64,000 nt of DNA, taken from contig NW_022985106.1 of NCBI RefSeq assembly GCF_010015585.1, positions 1 to 64,000 on the forward strand, read 5' to 3'. The stretch comes from Eremomyces bilateralis CBS 781.70. Lineage: Eukaryota > Ascomycota > Dothideomycetes > Eremomycetales > Eremomycetaceae. The notes under the pieces were generated by a model that saw nothing but the letters and a program-made list of their open reading frames with translations, made no database searches and was not told the origin of the DNA. Below, piece by piece: positions 12,247 through 23,400 of the stretch. Numbering within the stretch: the stretch's first letter is position 1; every line of letters begins with the position of its first letter. The translations under genes and the position numbers were made by a program.

Positions 12247-12450
12247 CTTGAATGAATGATTTACTCAGTCCATCAAATCTTCCATCTCTAGATGTTCATT
12301 TTCACTTCAGATCTAAGGCTGATGGTCATGAGAGTGAAGACGTGAGGCGTGTTGGACGAGATGCGTAGGCAACACGACCTCACGTGATAAAAGTCGTAAA
12401 GTGGAGAGCGGGACGCAGGGGCGTTGGCTGCCTGCTTGGCTTTTAATCAA

Positions 12451-12458
12451 TCAGTGAG
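12451..12458. repeat. Left target-site duplication TCAGTGAG
   Basis: Identical to the eight bases at 13827-13834, and placed exactly where the terminal inverted repeat begins. This is what shows that the element ends at 12459 and 13826. Confidence 0.8.
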
Positions 12459-13826
12459 TTACCTCAGCAAGCTCAGGCCATTTGTGGTCGTGCCAAGGCA
12501 CCGGAGTGGGACTATACCTAATCGGTAGAGTCACATGCACTCCTCGAACAAATGGCCTGAGGATTCTGTCAATGGTACACACTGACTGTTCGATAATTTT
12601 CATGTGTTTTTCACGATTTTGGAAACCTCACTTTTGCATATTCTTCAATAACAACACGAGGACTTATTATAATTGCCCTTAAATTCACTGGGCTGTGCAG
12701 CAAGATATACNNNNNNNNNNNNNNNNNNNNNNNNNNNNNNNNNNNNNNNNNNNNNNNNNNNNNNNNNNNNNNNNNNNNNNNNNNNNNNNNNNNNNNNNNN
12801 NNNNNNNNNNNNNNNNNNNNNNNNNNNNNNNNNNNNNNNNNNNNNNNNNNNNNNNNNNNNNNNNNNNNNNNNNNNNNNNNNNNNNNNNNNNNNNNNNNNN
12901 NNNNNNNNNNNNNNNNNNNNNNNNNNNNNNNNNNNNNNNNNNNNNNNNNNNNNNNNNNNNNNNNNNNNNNNNNNNNNNNNNNNNNNNNNNNNNNNNNNNN
13001 NNNNNNNNNNNNNNNNNNNNNNNNNNNNNNNNNNNNNNNNNNNNNNNNNNNNNNNNNNNNNNNNNNNNNNNNNNNNNNNNNNNNNNNNNNNNNNNNNNNN
13101 NNNNNNNNNNNNNNNNNNNNNNNNNNNNNNNNNNNNNNNNNNNNNNNNNNNNNNNNNNNNNNNNNNNNNNNNNNNNNNNNNNNNNNNNNNNNNNNNNNNN
13201 NNNNNNNNNNNNNNNNNNNNNNNNNNNNNNNNNNNNNNNNNNNNNNNNNNNNNNNNNNNNNNNNNNNNNNNNNNNNNNNNNNNNNNNNNNNNNNNNNNNN
13301 NNNNNNNNNNNNNNNNNNNNNNNNNNNNNNNNNNNNNNNNNNNNNNNNNNNNNNNNNNNNNNNNNNNNNNNNNNNNNNNNNNNNNNNNNNNNNNNNNNNN
13401 NNNNNNNNNNNNNNNNNNNNNNNNNNNNNNNNNNNNNNNNNNNNNNNNNNNNNNNNNNNNNNNNNNNNNNNNNNNNNNNNNNNNNNNNNNNNNNNNNNNN
13501 NNNNNNNNNNNNNNNNNNNNNNNNNNNNNNNNNNNNNNNNNNNNNNNNNNNNNNNNNNNNNNNNNNNNNNNNNNNNNNNNNNNNNNNNNNNNNNNNNNNN
13601 NNNNNNNNNNNNNNNNNNNNNNNNNNNNNNNNNNNNNNNNNNNNNNNNNNNNNNNNNNNNNNNNNNNNNNNNNNNNNNNNNNNNNNNNNNNNNNNNNNNN
13701 GCATGACCATAATGGCCTGAGCTTGCTGAGGTAACTCAGGCTATTTGGTAGAGGACCATACCAATTAGGTATAGCGCGGTTCGTTGCCTCAGGCACTACC
13801 ACAATGGCCTGAGCTTGCTGAGGTAA
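12459..13826. mobile_element. DNA transposon with ~70-bp terminal inverted repeats and 8-bp target duplication (hAT-like or KDZ-like), interrupted by gap
   Basis: The left end at 12459 starts TTACCTCAGCAAGCTCAGGC. The right end at 13826 is its exact inverse for the first 24 bases, followed by weaker matching (GTGGTnGTGCC, then CTATACCTAATnGGTA) out to about 70 bases. TCAGTGAG lies directly outside both ends (12451-12458 and 13827-13834), as an 8-bp direct repeat. A second inverted copy of the terminal 24 bases occurs inside the right end at 13711-13734. The visible interior has no coding sequence, and the centre is N. Eight-bp duplications fit hAT, and also KDZ elements. The TTAC terminus is not the usual hAT CAnnG, so the superfamily is open. 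It sits in the promoter region between rad50 and the F-box gene. Confidence 0.8.
12711..13700. other. Assembly gap (990 N)
   Basis: Undetermined bases. Both edges lie inside the transposon, so the missing piece is most likely repetitive transposon interior that short reads could not resolve. The true length may differ from 990. Confidence 0.99.
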
Positions 13827-13834
13827 TCAGTGAG
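13827..13834. repeat. Right target-site duplication TCAGTGAG
   Basis: Direct copy of 12451-12458, immediately outside the right terminal inverted repeat. Confidence 0.8.
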
Positions 13835-14150
13835 CTTCGTTTCACCTCGTTCCGTAACAGGAAACCTCCAATCGATAAATTCACCAGATTCCGTTTATCA
13901 TAAATCCATTTTCACTCCCTTGTGCTCTACAGTCACCACCAGACCAAACTATTGCGACTTCAGCACTCGGCTGCTTCAGTCTGGGACTCAAGTCCAATTA
14001 CTCCATTTTCCAGTTACGTACTTGAATGTTCAAACTACACTAGCGTTGAAACCTAACACCCCACAACGGCATCTTCCCCCCGTCTATTCGTTAACGATTC
14101 AATCCCTTTTTTACAGATCCATCTATTCACGCCTCACCTCGTTGTTAAGA
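13835..14150 (+). other. 5' flank of the F-box gene
   Basis: This is 316 bases between the transposon's right duplication and the start codon at 14151. It happens to be open in the F-box frame from a GTG at 13830, but has no in-frame ATG and no protein-like features. I treat it as promoter and leader. I could not place a TATA box with confidence. Confidence 0.5.
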
Positions 14151-15938
14151 ATGGTTTTAGGACGGGGACCGCGAGATAGACAGCTTGCAGCAGCTGAAAG
14201 GAGGAAGGCATATAAGGCAAAAATCAAGGCACAAAGGAAAAAGAAAGACAAGCACAGGAGGTACAAGACCGAAGCACTAGAGCGCAAAGTGAAGGAAGCC
14301 ACAGATAATCTTATACTCAATTCGCAAATCCAACAACAGAATCCAAACGTTGGGTTCCAGACAACTACCAACCGTGGAAGTGCTGGACTTACCAAATGTC
14401 CCACAGTAGGGGAGGTAAATGTCGTTCAAACTGTCTTTGAGAGGCGTGAAGGGACTGTTGACGATTGGGGGGTTGGCAAGATCACTGCTGTCCAGAGAAA
14501 GCAATCAATTCAGAACAGTGGAATCAGCAGTTCTCAGGCGAAGCAAGTTCTTGGAAAACTACTTCCCGAACTGGAAGACCTTGTCATCGAACCCTCCTCA
14601 AAGCATCGTGTTTGGACTCTCGATTGCAATAACCTTGCGAGATACTGTCCTCTGGACTATGGAAGAGTCAAGACACCCCCAGGCGCGCTGGGCACGCTAG
14701 ACTGTTTGCCAGTAGAAGTTCTGACCAATATTGTCACCTTCATGGACATTCCAACAGTCGTTCGTTTCAAATCTCTCAGCACGTTCGCTCGCGATGTCGT
14801 GCTGTCAATGCTAGAACACAAGACCACCTTTAGCCTTGGGCCCCTCGACCGGCTTCCGGATCAAATTTTTGCCAAGATATTCAACAGCATCACGATCGAT
14901 TCCGTAATGTCATTCAGACTCGTCAACAAAAAGGCCAGGGAGAAAGTCGATGAACTGCGAAAGTTTCATGATCTGGTCACCAAAGCTCCAGACGTGCTTC
15001 GCAGCATCCAAAGCCTCAAACTTGGAAAGCTATACACTCTCCTCACCTTAGCCAGTACCCTACGCCGAAGGTATTGCGAGATCTGCGGAGATGCGGCCGG
15101 ATATATATACCTGTTGAGGAACACTAGAGTTTGCTTCCTTTGCTTCACGCATGACATGCGGTTTCTGCCACTATTCGAGCCGAACCTGAGAGATCTCGGG
15201 ATACCCTGGGAATCGATGAAACACCTTCCACATTGCACTTCCATCCCCGGAAAGTACTCTCAGGGAAAGAAGCGGTGCTGCAAAACCCAGCTCTTTGACG
15301 CCGTAGCTGCGCAGAGGGATGCCTACTGGCGGAGGGACCGATCCGCGCACTCTCAACCCAAGGAACACAATAGAAAGTACCTCAAACAGAAGATTCGGCT
15401 TAATGAATTGAGCGATGCATGGACACGCATGGACAGAGGACTGAAAAAGGGACATTCGAATGATGGGTATGCTTTCAACCCACGACGATTCATGGGCGTC
15501 GTTCGCGCACCCTGGTTTATGCGGGCTGACAGCATGGCCTCATGGGGCATCCATTGTGTAGGCTGTCAGAACGAAGGACGGTCGCGGTCAAGCGGGATGC
15601 ACTGGCGGAGGCTGTTCACCCCAGCAACCTTCGCCAAGCATATCGAGGAATGCGGACCAGTGCTATCATGGACGGACGGTCGGCTCATGTTTGCAAGACA
15701 CCAGAATCTGAACGAGCCTGGTGAAGCGGAGCGGTTGCTGGATGCTGATGTTCGAAAACGGACAGGTCTCTCGCTCAAGGAGAGAGCTCGAAGAGTGCAG
15801 ACGGACGTAGAATTAGAGGGACCCATTGGAAGCACCGGCTCTGCTGGACTAAACGACAATATCGATGAGGAAGACGGTGAACTTGAGAGGCGAAGGCATG
15901 CACTTTTGCAGATGATTGGGGTCAGTGATGATGATTGA
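14151..15938 (+). CDS. F-box domain protein
   Basis: Probable substrate-recruiting subunit of an SCF (Skp1-Cul1-F-box) ubiquitin ligase. It is a single exon of 595 residues from the first in-frame ATG, MVLGRGPRDRQL. The N-terminus (about 1-60) is very basic and Lys/Arg-rich. Two consecutive F-box-like segments follow: LDCLPVEVLTNIVTFMDIP near 183-220 and LDRLPDQIFAKIFNSITID near 231-268. A CEICG...CFLCF cysteine set near 310-335 and further His/Cys pairs near 470-515 resemble the conserved C-terminal region of a large Eurotiales F-box family. Substrate unknown. Its start lies about 320 bp from an inserted transposon that could alter its expression. Confidence 0.82.
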   Translation: MVLGRGPRDRQLAAAERRKAYKAKIKAQRKKKDKHRRYKTEALERKVKEATDNLILNSQIQQQNPNVGFQTTTNRGSAGLTKCPTVGEVNVVQTVFERREGTVDDWGVGKITAVQRKQSIQNSGISSSQAKQVLGKLLPELEDLVIEPSSKHRVWTLDCNNLARYCPLDYGRVKTPPGALGTLDCLPVEVLTNIVTFMDIPTVVRFKSLSTFARDVVLSMLEHKTTFSLGPLDRLPDQIFAKIFNSITIDSVMSFRLVNKKAREKVDELRKFHDLVTKAPDVLRSIQSLKLGKLYTLLTLASTLRRRYCEICGDAAGYIYLLRNTRVCFLCFTHDMRFLPLFEPNLRDLGIPWESMKHLPHCTSIPGKYSQGKKRCCKTQLFDAVAAQRDAYWRRDRSAHSQPKEHNRKYLKQKIRLNELSDAWTRMDRGLKKGHSNDGYAFNPRRFMGVVRAPWFMRADSMASWGIHCVGCQNEGRSRSSGMHWRRLFTPATFAKHIEECGPVLSWTDGRLMFARHQNLNEPGEAERLLDADVRKRTGLSLKERARRVQTDVELEGPIGSTGSAGLNDNIDEEDGELERRRHALLQMIGVSDDD

Positions 15939-16393
15939 GGAAATGGAACAGAATACACGCATTGCCAGATGATGGTTGGGGTCGGGAGTCAGGACTCAGG
16001 ACCTTAGGCTTGTGGTGGACCCCGTTCTGGCTTGGAGATGATTCGACGGATTTGTGCCAAGGCTGATATTACTGGTTGTGTGGAGTAGAGCGGCAATCCG
16101 ATCATTGTAAAATACAGCGGAGGAGAGCCGACGGGCTTTGCAACCTCATTCTTAGAATCCCATGTTTCAGGACACCGGAATTGGAGATTTCCCTCTCCGC
16201 TCCGCTTGCATCATCCCAATGAAGTCTCCCGAATCAGACTGAAATCCCCCCCATCCCCCCCATCATCCCCTTCCTAGTGCCATGTATCAAAATGGCCAAA
16301 TTCAATCCACCGTAAGTTCCAGCACTACGCCACCCGCCCATTGAGGTTTGAAATGTAATTTCGGAGTTGCTGACCGTGCGTCGCCGTGTGAAG
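15939..16393. other. Intergenic, F-box gene 3' flank and lreB promoter
   Basis: 455 bases with no coding signal. A pyrimidine-rich tract at about 16180-16275 before the lreB start is typical of a fungal transcription-start region. Confidence 0.5.
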
Positions 16394-17856
16394 ATGGATG
16401 GATCTTTGTCACAGATGCCCGATCTTATGGAACCGTTTGCCGATTTCATGACAGGATTGGGGGATGTCGATATGATGGCGATGGGGATGGATCCCGCCAT
16501 GACTGACCCGTCGCAAATGTATGCTGCCGCCTCCGACCCCCGAACGACCCAAATGACCGATTCCTACGCAAACTTACCCACAACAACCGCGGATCTGGGG
16601 CAGGTAAGAGCAGGACCGCCTCCCGTTGGATTCATATCTACACCACTATCGGAGCCACAGTCGCGGAGCGGGGGAGGTACATCGAGTGGGAGCACATTGG
16701 AATTCACGAAGCGGAGAAACTGGTCGCAACGACTCATCGAAGAACTACGAGACTTCCTACACATCCTCTCCCCCGAAGGCCGCATAATCTACGTCTCGCC
16801 ATCATGTCAACCCATCACTGGCTACCCGCCGACCGCCCTCATCGGCAAGTATATCGGCGAGTTCATCCACCCCGACGACGCTGGCATCTTCGTCCGCGAA
16901 TTCAACGAATCCATCGCGTCCGGCCACAACCTCCGCTTCTTCTTCCGCTTCCGCAAAGCCGATGGCAGCTACGCCATCTTCGAGTCGCACGGCCACCCGC
17001 ACCACGCCTCCGACGCTGCCGCCTTCGGCCCGAACAACGGCAGCGCCTTCTGCCGCGGCATCTTCATGATGTCGCGTCCCTATCCGACCAAGAACGCCGT
17101 CCTACTCGACTCCTTCCTCGAGCACAAGATCGAGAACGAAAGGCTGAAGAAGAAGATCCTCGATCTCAAACGTGAAGAGCTGGAGGAGGTCGAGGCGCAG
17201 GAGCGAGATTGGGAGCTGGAAAGTCACCCGCACAGCAGCGATGCATACCGCGCGGATACGCGAGCCGAGAGCGATGTGGTGTCGAATCCCGGGACCTCAA
17301 CGCGCATGCCGCCGCCGCCACGACCAGCCGTCTCGGACAATGCGCTCACGCGCCAGAACCTCGACGAGGCGCTCGCGTCGGCGCGAGCAGACGCGATCAA
17401 CGACAAGATGGCGCGGTACGAAGCGGCGTCGTACCTGGAGTCGATCGAGATGATGACAGGGCTGCGGTATCGGGACGGCGAGCGGAGTCAGGGGATCAGC
17501 ACGGGGGACACGTCGCCGGCGTTGATCCGCGGGGATGCGGGGATCGCAATCCCCGCGGACAGCATCCTCCGGGACCGTGGGGGCGGGGATAAGAAGAAAA
17601 AGATGAAGATCGTGGATGAGTATGTGTGTCAGGATTGCGGGACGCTGGACAGTCCGGAGTGGAGGAAGGGGCCGGGGGGGCCGAAGACGTTGTGTAATGC
17701 CTGTGGATGTGAGTGCCCTGGTGGTCGGTCATCGAGCCATCGTATGAGAATTCTGCTAACGGATCGATAGTGCGGTGGGCGAAGAAGGAGAAGAAACGAC
17801 AGAGTATCAGCGGGGGTTCGGAGAATCGTCCGCCGACCGCGTTGCATATGCATTGA
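16394..17856 (+). CDS. lreB: White collar 2-type blue-light regulator (PAS plus GATA finger)
   Basis: Partner of LreA/WC-1 in the light-responsive transcription complex. Two exons, 16394-17708 and 17771-17856, give 466 residues. The 62-bp intron (GTGAGT...GATAG) splits the GATA finger, and splicing restores NACGLRWAKKEKKR. A PAS domain occupies about 118-230, with LHILSPEGRIIYVSPSCQ, GYPPTALIGKYIGEFIHPDD and FRFRKADGSYAIFESHGHPH. An acidic coiled helix follows (about 245-275), then the single zinc finger CQDCGTLDSPEWRKGPGGPK...CNAC near 410-437. There is no LOV domain, which separates it from WC-1. The ATG at 16394 is chosen; the frame is open a few codons upstream but only from non-ATG codons. 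Without splicing the protein would end just after the second CxxC pair in an unrelated tail. Confidence 0.92.
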
Positions 17857-18791
17857 GCGCTTAGACGACCTTTTCTGATGTTATGGCACATAGAGCGTCT
17901 TGACTATCTGGTTGTTAGACCGGAATTATGATCATGAAAGTTATGGGAGAGGACTGGCGCCTCGAAAAGTCGGATTAAACATAGGTAATACAGGAGTCGG
18001 GATTATAGTTCCGAGCCCCTTGTATAAGGTACGGTACAGTATATGAGATATGATTTAAGATACCACCACAGCAATAAGTAATATCGCGTTTCAACTTTGT
18101 CATCAGTGCTTACTTGTCGCACATGAGCCATGCCAAGTGTAACGTCGTAATACAAGTCGATAATATTGCAGCCTCGTGCAACAATGTCGGTGAGCTTCGA
18201 AAGCAACTTTCGGTCACGGACGCACCTCAGGAGATGGTGGACTGATGGCTTGAATACAGTTGGTCATAGAAATCACGTGTGCCCTTCCTGATGCCCTGCA
18301 CTTTTTGGTTGAACCACCGCAGACCTGCAGAGCTTTTCTGCAAAGTTACACACCGTTCCGTTTTTTCTCCTTCCGTCCCGACTCCCGATCCCGATCTGCC
18401 CGAGTTTCCGATGGGATCTGCCTGGCGGTGTCGAGATTTTTCCACGGTTGGCGAGGATGGGGGTCGATCCAGTTTTTCGTTGAGTCTGGCCAACGGTCGG
18501 ATCGCCGGGTCCCGTCATGCCTTGGGCTTGGAAGTTGTGTAGTCTCCCCGCCTGTTCGATCGCTCGCTCTACGAAACTGGTTCATCGAGTCATCAATGGT
18601 TTGAGAATAAATTGTGTTTATGGCATGATCTGTTTCTCTCTCTCAATTCTCAATTGTGAGGTGGCTCCATGTCTGGTACTTAGCGCCTGCCTACCATGTG
18701 GCTGGTCTACCAATCACACGGCACTTGATATCCGATTACCCCACGGCTTTATCTGGATTCTACGCTCTCGGATTTGTGGAGGATGCTATCA

Positions 18792-18829
18792 CTCCTGCAC
18801 GCTGGCTCCTGCACGCTGACTCCTGCATA
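18792..18829. repeat. 14-bp tandem repeat, about 2.7 copies
   Basis: CTCCTGCACGCTGG is followed by CTCCTGCACGCTGA and then CTCCTGCATAAGG. Short local duplication in the fhbA upstream region; no function is evident. Confidence 0.7.
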
Positions 18830-19035
18830 AGGCTATCATTGGTTTTGAACGGCATCTCCGGTGGTGATCTATCTCGAGGGCGTTATTTTACCTACTTAGT
18901 ATGGCATTTGAATTGGTTGTTGTCGTATGACTTTTTGGAATGGTTTTACCTCGTCCCCAGTATTCCGGAGGCAAAGCACACGATCCGTTCCGAAACCAAG
19001 ATGCACTTCCGCGGAAGGTTTTTTTTCGCCCTGAC

Positions 19036-19043
19036 TATAAAAT
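19036..19043 (+). promoter_or_regulatory. TATA-like element of fhbA
   Basis: TATAAAAT lies 131 bases upstream of the fhbA start codon, followed by a pyrimidine-rich leader. Assigned by position and sequence only. Confidence 0.4.
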
Positions 19044-19173
19044 TCGGGTATGAGGATGCAGAGGTGAGTTCAAAATGGTATAGTAAGCATCATTAGATCT
19101 TTATATCGAGTCGTAGCAGACATCAATCAAGTCAATTCCCAATTTCACTGTTCAGTCATATTCTTCCTCCATT

Positions 19174-20433
19174 ATGTCTCTCAGTCCCGAACAAATCACC
19201 ATCATCAAGGCAACCGTCCCCGTTCTGGCCGAACATGGCAAAACTGTGACGAGCCTTTTCTATAAAAACGTTCTCAACGATAACCCTGCCCTCCGCAACA
19301 TCTTCAGCCACACTCATCAAGAAAGCGGCCACCAAGCCGCCGCTCTCGCCCGCTCCCTCTACCTCTACGCCTCCCACATCGAAGATCTTTCCGCGTTGAA
19401 AGACCTTGTCGAGCTCGTCGCCCATAAGCATGCCTCCCTCTACGTGCTCCCCGAGCATTACCCCATCGTGGGCAAGTACCTCCTGGCTGCACTGAAGACC
19501 ACCCTCGGCGATGCATGCACCCCGGAAATCCTCGACGCATGGGGTGCGGCATACCAGCAGCTCGCCGACATCTTGATCGGGCGGGAGTCCCAGCTGTACA
19601 ACACCACCGCGGGCTGGACCGATTGGCGATCCTTCCGCATCACGAAGAAGGTCCCGGAAAGCGAGCAGATCACCTCATTCTACCTCGAGCCCGTCGACAA
19701 GGCGCACCTGCCGCTGCCGGCGCATCGACCGGGCCAGTACATCGGGCTCCGCACCGAAGTGGCCGAGCTGGGCGTCCTCCAACCTCGACAGTACTCGCTT
19801 AGCGACATGCATCATCCGGATCATTTCCGCATCAGCGTGAAGAAGGAATTGGCCCTAGATCCTTCGCAGACCGACCTGCGGTCCCATCCTGGGTTCGTGT
19901 CGAATATTCTCCATGACGAGAAGAAGGAGGGCGATGAGGTGATGGTGTCGCATCCTTACGGCGACTTCTACCTAGATGCGGATCAGGAAGCTGCCGCGTC
20001 GCCGCTGGTGCTGCTCTCTGCTGGCGTCGGCCTCACTCCGATGGTGGCCATTCTGAACGCACTGAACAGTCGATCATCAACGCGGCCCGTGTCATTTATC
20101 CACGGAGCACACACCTCCAAGATCCGGGCGTTCGGCGATCACGTCCAGAACACGGCGAAGAGCATGGACAACGTCAATGTCGTATTCTTCAATAGCACCG
20201 TGAGCGAGGACGATAAGCAGGGCGAGCATTATGACCATATTGGACGGGCGGATCTCAAGAAATTAGATGAGAAGAAGCATCTGTTCTTGGATGATAAGAG
20301 CACCCATTACTTTGTTTGCGGACCAAGCAGCTTCATGACGGACATGGATACCGCGCTGAAGCAATATGGAGTCGACTCGGAGAGAGTTCACCTGGAGCGT
20401 TTTGGTACCGGTGGGATCGACAGGGCTGTTTAA
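19174..20433 (+). CDS. fhbA: Flavohemoglobin, nitric oxide dioxygenase
   Basis: Converts nitric oxide and oxygen to nitrate using NAD(P)H, protecting cells from nitrosative stress. Intronless, 419 residues, which is the family length. The globin domain (about 1-140) has Tyr30 in LFYKN and the proximal His in VAHKHASL (His86). The FAD domain contains RPGQYIGL and RQYSLSD, and the NAD domain contains SAGVGLTPM near 282-290 and FVCGPSSFM. There is no targeting peptide, so it resembles the cytosolic FhbA rather than the mitochondrial paralogue. A TATA-like element lies 131 bp upstream. Neighbours are functionally unrelated. Confidence 0.96.
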   Translation: MSLSPEQITIIKATVPVLAEHGKTVTSLFYKNVLNDNPALRNIFSHTHQESGHQAAALARSLYLYASHIEDLSALKDLVELVAHKHASLYVLPEHYPIVGKYLLAALKTTLGDACTPEILDAWGAAYQQLADILIGRESQLYNTTAGWTDWRSFRITKKVPESEQITSFYLEPVDKAHLPLPAHRPGQYIGLRTEVAELGVLQPRQYSLSDMHHPDHFRISVKKELALDPSQTDLRSHPGFVSNILHDEKKEGDEVMVSHPYGDFYLDADQEAAASPLVLLSAGVGLTPMVAILNALNSRSSTRPVSFIHGAHTSKIRAFGDHVQNTAKSMDNVNVVFFNSTVSEDDKQGEHYDHIGRADLKKLDEKKHLFLDDKSTHYFVCGPSSFMTDMDTALKQYGVDSERVHLERFGTGGIDRAV

Positions 20434-23400
20434 GTGAGGTACGCTACCTCGGGGGTGTTCTGGTTCGGGTGTTGCTCAGCTAGCGGAGCGGTCTTATTGT
20501 GATTGGAAAGGCGTAATGTTTGCCATGGGCTGATTGGGATTGGTTCTTCACTCCCGCAACGTGTAAATATATCTCTATTATAATTACTATCTATGACATA
20601 CCGACCGTCTTATCACTATTGACTGGTCTTGTCTTCACATCGATTCGCTTCATCTCAGAATTCACGTGAACACAGACAACCGCATCCATTTGGTCAGTGG
20701 GCATCCTATTCCTCCTTGATGATCTGAGACAGGCTCAGTGCCAACTTCGGAACTTCCGAAGACCGTCTGAGAGGTGAACAAGGTGGATTGGCGGTTTTCC
20801 ATCTTGTGCTTCAATAATTTTGCGTCTGCAAGCTTGGATCTAACAACAACCTTGGAAGTGGAAGGTTGATACGAAGTTTCTGACGAGAGGGAAGATCTCG
20901 GACAACTGTACAGTAAAAAGTTGAATTGCAAACCTGATATCTGGAAACGGGATACAATGCATGACGCATTGATATATGCAATCTCCCATTCAACGACCTC
21001 GATGCCGCCGCTCTAGTATGGCTTTTAACGCCATAATCTCTTCGTCATATATCTCTAGATCGTCACTCACTGGACACTCCCACACTCGTGTTCTTAACTT
21101 GGCGCAATGTGCATATTTCGATCAGACCAGCTTCCCCCAGTCCATGTGGCTATTATGTTTATAGGGCTGAGCACGGTGCATTGGAGACCTACTGTACAAT
21201 ATCTACATCCGTTCGATCTACACTGGTTCCGACGGCTCTTGTCGCAGCTCAACATGATGCCCATGCGCCCTATGTACTAGGCCACGATGGAAATGGAAGA
21301 CTTCTAGAAGGACGCTCGGGATGCGCGCTGAACTGCCGATCCGCCTGTCTGATACAGCCTCATATGATGCAACCGTTGGATATGACACGTGCATGTGTTA
21401 GATTTGGAAAGTTGGGAGGCGGAGCACGGAGCTGTCTAAGCAACGTCAACACGGACGAGTCGGAGAAAGAACCGGAACACGGTTCTGGAATTTGGAAGAC
21501 GTGGTCTGACTGCATACTGAGGCTTGCTTGCCGTCTCGTGAAACGCCCTGTCAGCCGCCTCTGCAACATGAATCCTTTCAAATTCCAGTCTTCTGCTTCA
21601 TTTTTTCCGTGTTTGGGTACGTATCTCATGCGGCGTTCAGTTATTCGCCCTCGGTTCGCCTTCATCCAAGCAATGGGCACCGCGCATGCCGGGCACCGCC
21701 GACCCCAACATCCCCGAGCGTGGAAAAGTCATGGAAGGCTTCCCGCGTTTCTAGCACTCTGCCGTCTTGGGGAGGGCCGGGACGTGCGGTGCAGCGGTAT
21801 CCTGACTTCAGGAGCATGGGAGACCTTGCGGGGTTTGGTTGAGAGAAGCAGAAGAAAGGGGCTTTGGGACAGGCTTGGAAAATAGTAATTAGGAAGAGGT
21901 GATGCTCTGGATGGAATAGATGGAATTTGATTTGATCAACTGAGCGTGGATAATGATAGTGCTATGGATTGAATACGAGTTCGGTTGAGAGTTAATAGGA
22001 GATAGGGGATGTCAACGCAATTGAGTGATCGTCACAGACGAAGATCGTGCTGTGTCAATAATTCGATGTCGTATTCCACCCATTATCATTCCGCTGCAAT
22101 ATGGAGTATCGCGCCACACGTACTGGGTAACCAGCCCGCAGCCGCAACTCCTAGGTTTGGGGCAATTCGGTTAGGTCCAGCACTGCGTTTGCTAGACGCA
22201 TAAATGGAGGGATGAGGCTAGAAACTCGAAACCGATCTTGACCCACTCTGGCCTCTGAAGGACGATTCAACTCAGGAACAGGTTAGGGTCATTACCCCTG
22301 AATATCGGCCGAGGAACCCATGTCCAGGCGATGCAATCGAGTGGTCTGAATGGGGGAGAATCCCTCGACCGGTCGTAGATTGGATTGGTTCCACCATTGC
22401 GTGAAGATGTTATTGGAAGCAGTCTAATTTTATTGATGGAAACTGGTATTCCATAGGACTTCCATGTCATAACTATCTACTTGCCGATTCCTCCAGCTTT
22501 GGAGAAGGTACCATGCCCCAAGCAAGACCTGGAACCTTCTGCCCTTCCCTTTATTGCAATCTTCAACAATACCAAGTAAAGTAATACCTATCTTTCTCCA
22601 TCCTCTTCGACATCCACTCCGTAAATGACGTTCTCTATTCCCGCTCAACAAGGCTGAATTTTGCGGTCGAGCTCCCAACGCTTCGACCGTCCAGCATCAA
22701 ACCAACGGCCGCCAACGCCATGTTTGCATCGTACCCCGGTCGCATCTGCATCACGTCGCTTCCAAGTTCTAGCAGACGAGATTGGAACCGGTCCTTTCAC
22801 CTGTTGAATCGATCCGTTGCATCGGCGAGGATTTTCAGGGGCACATCGTATCGTCTGGAGCCGCGTTGGTGGCCTTGCCCGTTGGCTGTTGGTTTTCGAA
22901 GTTTGGCTCGGACCCTAGCTGATGTCATATCAAATCCTCCAACTCACTCGGTCAACAGATTCACGACTTCTTCGGATTTCTTTCTAGACTTAGTGACCTG
23001 CATACAGCAATTCCAGTTATCGTAACTTGGCGACAGGCGGTCCTCTGAAAAAGCAGAGTACTGGTAACTAACAGAACGATGTTCAGAGCCAATTTCCCCT
23101 GTCCAGAGACTCCAGACATTTTGAGTTTTTGACGCTGTTTGGAACGCCACAAAATTGCGATGCGCCATCAGATCGGCCCATCGAGCTTCTATTTGCTTCT
23201 TCCTCCAGCGTGACGGGAAACTTATTAAATTAGCCTCGATCTAACCCGTCCGAAAATATCAACGAATGGCCAAAAGGATTCATGGGGATGGGAACCATTC
23301 AGCCCTGAGAAGTGAGGTGATCATCTGAATCCAACGCTTTCCTTCAACTGGTCATCAGTGCTCAGCCACGTTGCTGAGCCTGAGTTCCCTCGATGTTGCT

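Larger units (their letters stand above)
17857..19173. other. 1.3-kb intergenic region upstream of fhbA
   Basis: No gene recognised. It contains the lreB 3' flank, a short 14-bp tandem repeat (18792-18829) and the fhbA promoter with a TATA-like element. Open frames of about 100 codons on both strands show no protein-like features. Confidence 0.5.

Noticed and set aside
12645-13802. Long open frames across the N run on both strands
   Set aside because: They are open only because undetermined bases cannot encode stops.
13830-14150. 107-codon upstream extension of the F-box frame
   Set aside because: Starts from GTG within the transposon's target duplication, has no ATG, and reads as non-protein-like; the ATG at 14151 begins a typical basic N-terminus.
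21088-21885. 265-codon plus-strand open frame in the large gene-free region
   Set aside because: No recognisable domain, no signal peptide, irregular composition and Cys/Arg-rich random character; no supporting splice sites.
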